Notes under the pieces: model-generated
Told to the model about the DNA's origin: nothing
Seen by the model: the letters and a program-made list of their open reading frames with translations, nothing else
Database searches by the model: none
From: Vibrio proteolyticus NBRC 13287
Lineage (GTDB): Bacteria; Pseudomonadota; Gammaproteobacteria; Enterobacterales; Vibrionaceae
Direction of reading: 5' to 3'
Assembly (NCBI RefSeq): GCF_000467125.1
Contig: NZ_BATJ01000001.1
Coordinates: 186,001-250,000, forward strand
DNA length: 64,000 bases
Made by a program: the position numbers and the translations under genes
Shown here: positions 63,250 to 64,000 of the stretch, piece by piece
Layout: every line of letters begins with the position of its first letter
Numbering within the stretch: position 1 is the first letter of the stretch

Positions 63250-64000
63250 TTACTGCTCTAATCCTGCCTGCAGAATATGGAATGCCGCTTTCACTCGTTC
63301 CTGATTTGGGTAGTTTTTATTGGCAAGAATCACGATACCCGCTTCTTTGCTTGGAATGTAGACCACGTAGGCACCAAATCCGCCGGTCGAGCCTGTTTTG
63401 TTGACCCATACCTCGTTCGTCGGTGGTGTCGGCGGCATGTTGATCTGAATTGGTTGAGGCTTAATGACCACATCCGTCGAATTTCCTTCCAAAAGGGCAT
63501 TGAGTATGCTGGGATACGGGTACATCTCCCATGCTAAACCTTGCGTAAAAGTACGGGACTGATAGAAGCCGGTTCGGTTATTGACCAGTGCCTGCTGCAT
63601 ATCAGGTGCGACCACGGCCAACCCCAGATTGGCTTTGATGTACTGTACCATGTCCGAACTGCTGGACTTGACCCCATACGCCTCTGCATCCAGTACACCC
63701 GGATTCACTCTCACGGCTTCGCCGTTCGCGTTATAACCAAATGCATACTCTTTCATTTTATTATCCGGCACATTGATGTAGGTATTGGACATACTCAGTG
63801 CTGGAAACACATTTTTTTCCATAACGGACGCGTAGTCCTCTTTCAGGCTTAACGCGGCGATATAGCCAAACAGACCGATACTGGGGTTCGAATAGAGCCT
63901 TTTAGTGTTTCTTGGGTACACTTCGCCCCAATTCCGATAGTACTGAACCATATCCTGATTGTTTTTCACCGCATCTGGAAACTGCAACGGTAACCCGCCT
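63250..64000 (-). CDS. ampC: Class C beta-lactamase AmpC, N-terminus cut by window edge
   Basis: The frame stays open to the right edge; the true start is outside. The first visible residues GGLPLQFPDAVKNNQDMV match the TAGGLPLQ part of AmpC before the Tyr motif. YSN (63886-63894) is the Tyr150 motif and NKTGSTGGFG has the KTG box (63391-63399). The Ser64 motif SxxK lies beyond the edge. It should hydrolyse cephalosporins and penicillins in the periplasm. V. fluvialis and relatives carry a chromosomal AmpC-like enzyme. No ampR is visible inside the window. About 250 residues are present here. Confidence 0.9.
   Translation of the reverse strand, partial: GGLPLQFPDAVKNNQDMVQYYRNWGEVYPRNTKRLYSNPSIGLFGYIAALSLKEDYASVMEKNVFPALSMSNTYINVPDNKMKEYAFGYNANGEAVRVNPGVLDAEAYGVKSSSSDMVQYIKANLGLAVVAPDMQQALVNNRTGFYQSRTFTQGLAWEMYPYPSILNALLEGNSTDVVIKPQPIQINMPPTPPTNEVWVNKTGSTGGFGAYVVYIPSKEAGIVILANKNYPNQERVKAAFHILQAGLEQ

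Overview
The window looks like part of a Vibrio chromosome, probably a relative of V. fluvialis or V. furnissii. The evidence is a set of Vibrio-type neighbourhoods: the Fur-controlled ptrB-hutR pair, a LapA-type secreted aminopeptidase, the hpd-hmgA-fah-maiA tyrosine cluster, OlsF, a CSS-type EAL protein and a chromosomal class C beta-lactamase. Base composition is near 50% GC by eye. The species is an inference. I saw no rRNA, tRNA, insertion sequence, integron, prophage or CRISPR array. The genes are densely packed into operons and the region reads as stable accessory-metabolism chromosome rather than an island.

Layout. 1-5.7 kb: a Fur-boxed operon on the minus strand with an exported oligopeptidase (ptrB), a TonB-dependent haem receptor (hutR) and a secreted thermolysin-like metalloprotease cut by the left edge. 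5.9-11.4 kb: a NYN-domain protein, then the siroheme-dependent nitrite reduction operon nirB-nirD-nirC-cobA behind an FNR/NarP-type promoter. 11.7-18.1 kb: lipocalin, an MBL-fold hydrolase, a second oligopeptidase B-like protein (lipoprotein), MntH and MetY. 18.1-23.8 kb: a compact seven-gene minus-strand operon ending in the ornithine-lipid synthase gene olsF. 24-32 kb: an EamA exporter and the ugpBAEC glycerol-3-phosphate operon extended by a DeoR-type regulator, ugpQ and a CPBP membrane protease. 32-35.6 kb: secreted aminopeptidase LapA and an ABC-F ATPase preceded by a leader-peptide ORF and RNA hairpins. 35.7-39.6 kb: homogentisate pathway of tyrosine catabolism. 40-47.2 kb: c-di-GMP phosphodiesterase, M20-type peptidase, kinase-like protein, slipin/NfeD pair, a small monooxygenase and an O-methyltransferase. 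47.4-54.8 kb: a CueR-type promoter driving a copper-efflux operon (small metal-binding protein, CusC, CusB with two CusF-like domains, CusA, cupredoxin). 54.9-57.7 kb: MFS exporter and SnoaL-like protein divergent from a LysR regulator. 58-64 kb: chemoreceptor with a sigma-28-type promoter, an unknown acidic protein, an exported HbpS/GlcG-family protein divergent from a two-component system, and the C-terminal two thirds of an AmpC beta-lactamase at the right edge.

How the genes work together. Iron and metals recur as a theme: haem uptake with co-transcribed exported peptidases, Fur-controlled MntH, copper efflux, and an HbpS-like protein beside a sensor kinase. Phosphate and lipid economy is a second theme (ugp, ugpQ, olsF). 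The features I consider most worth testing are the ABC-F leader peptide, the tandem CusF domains fused to CusB with only one complete copper site, the olsF heptacistron containing a TANGO2/NRDE protein, and the haem receptor operon with two exported peptidases.
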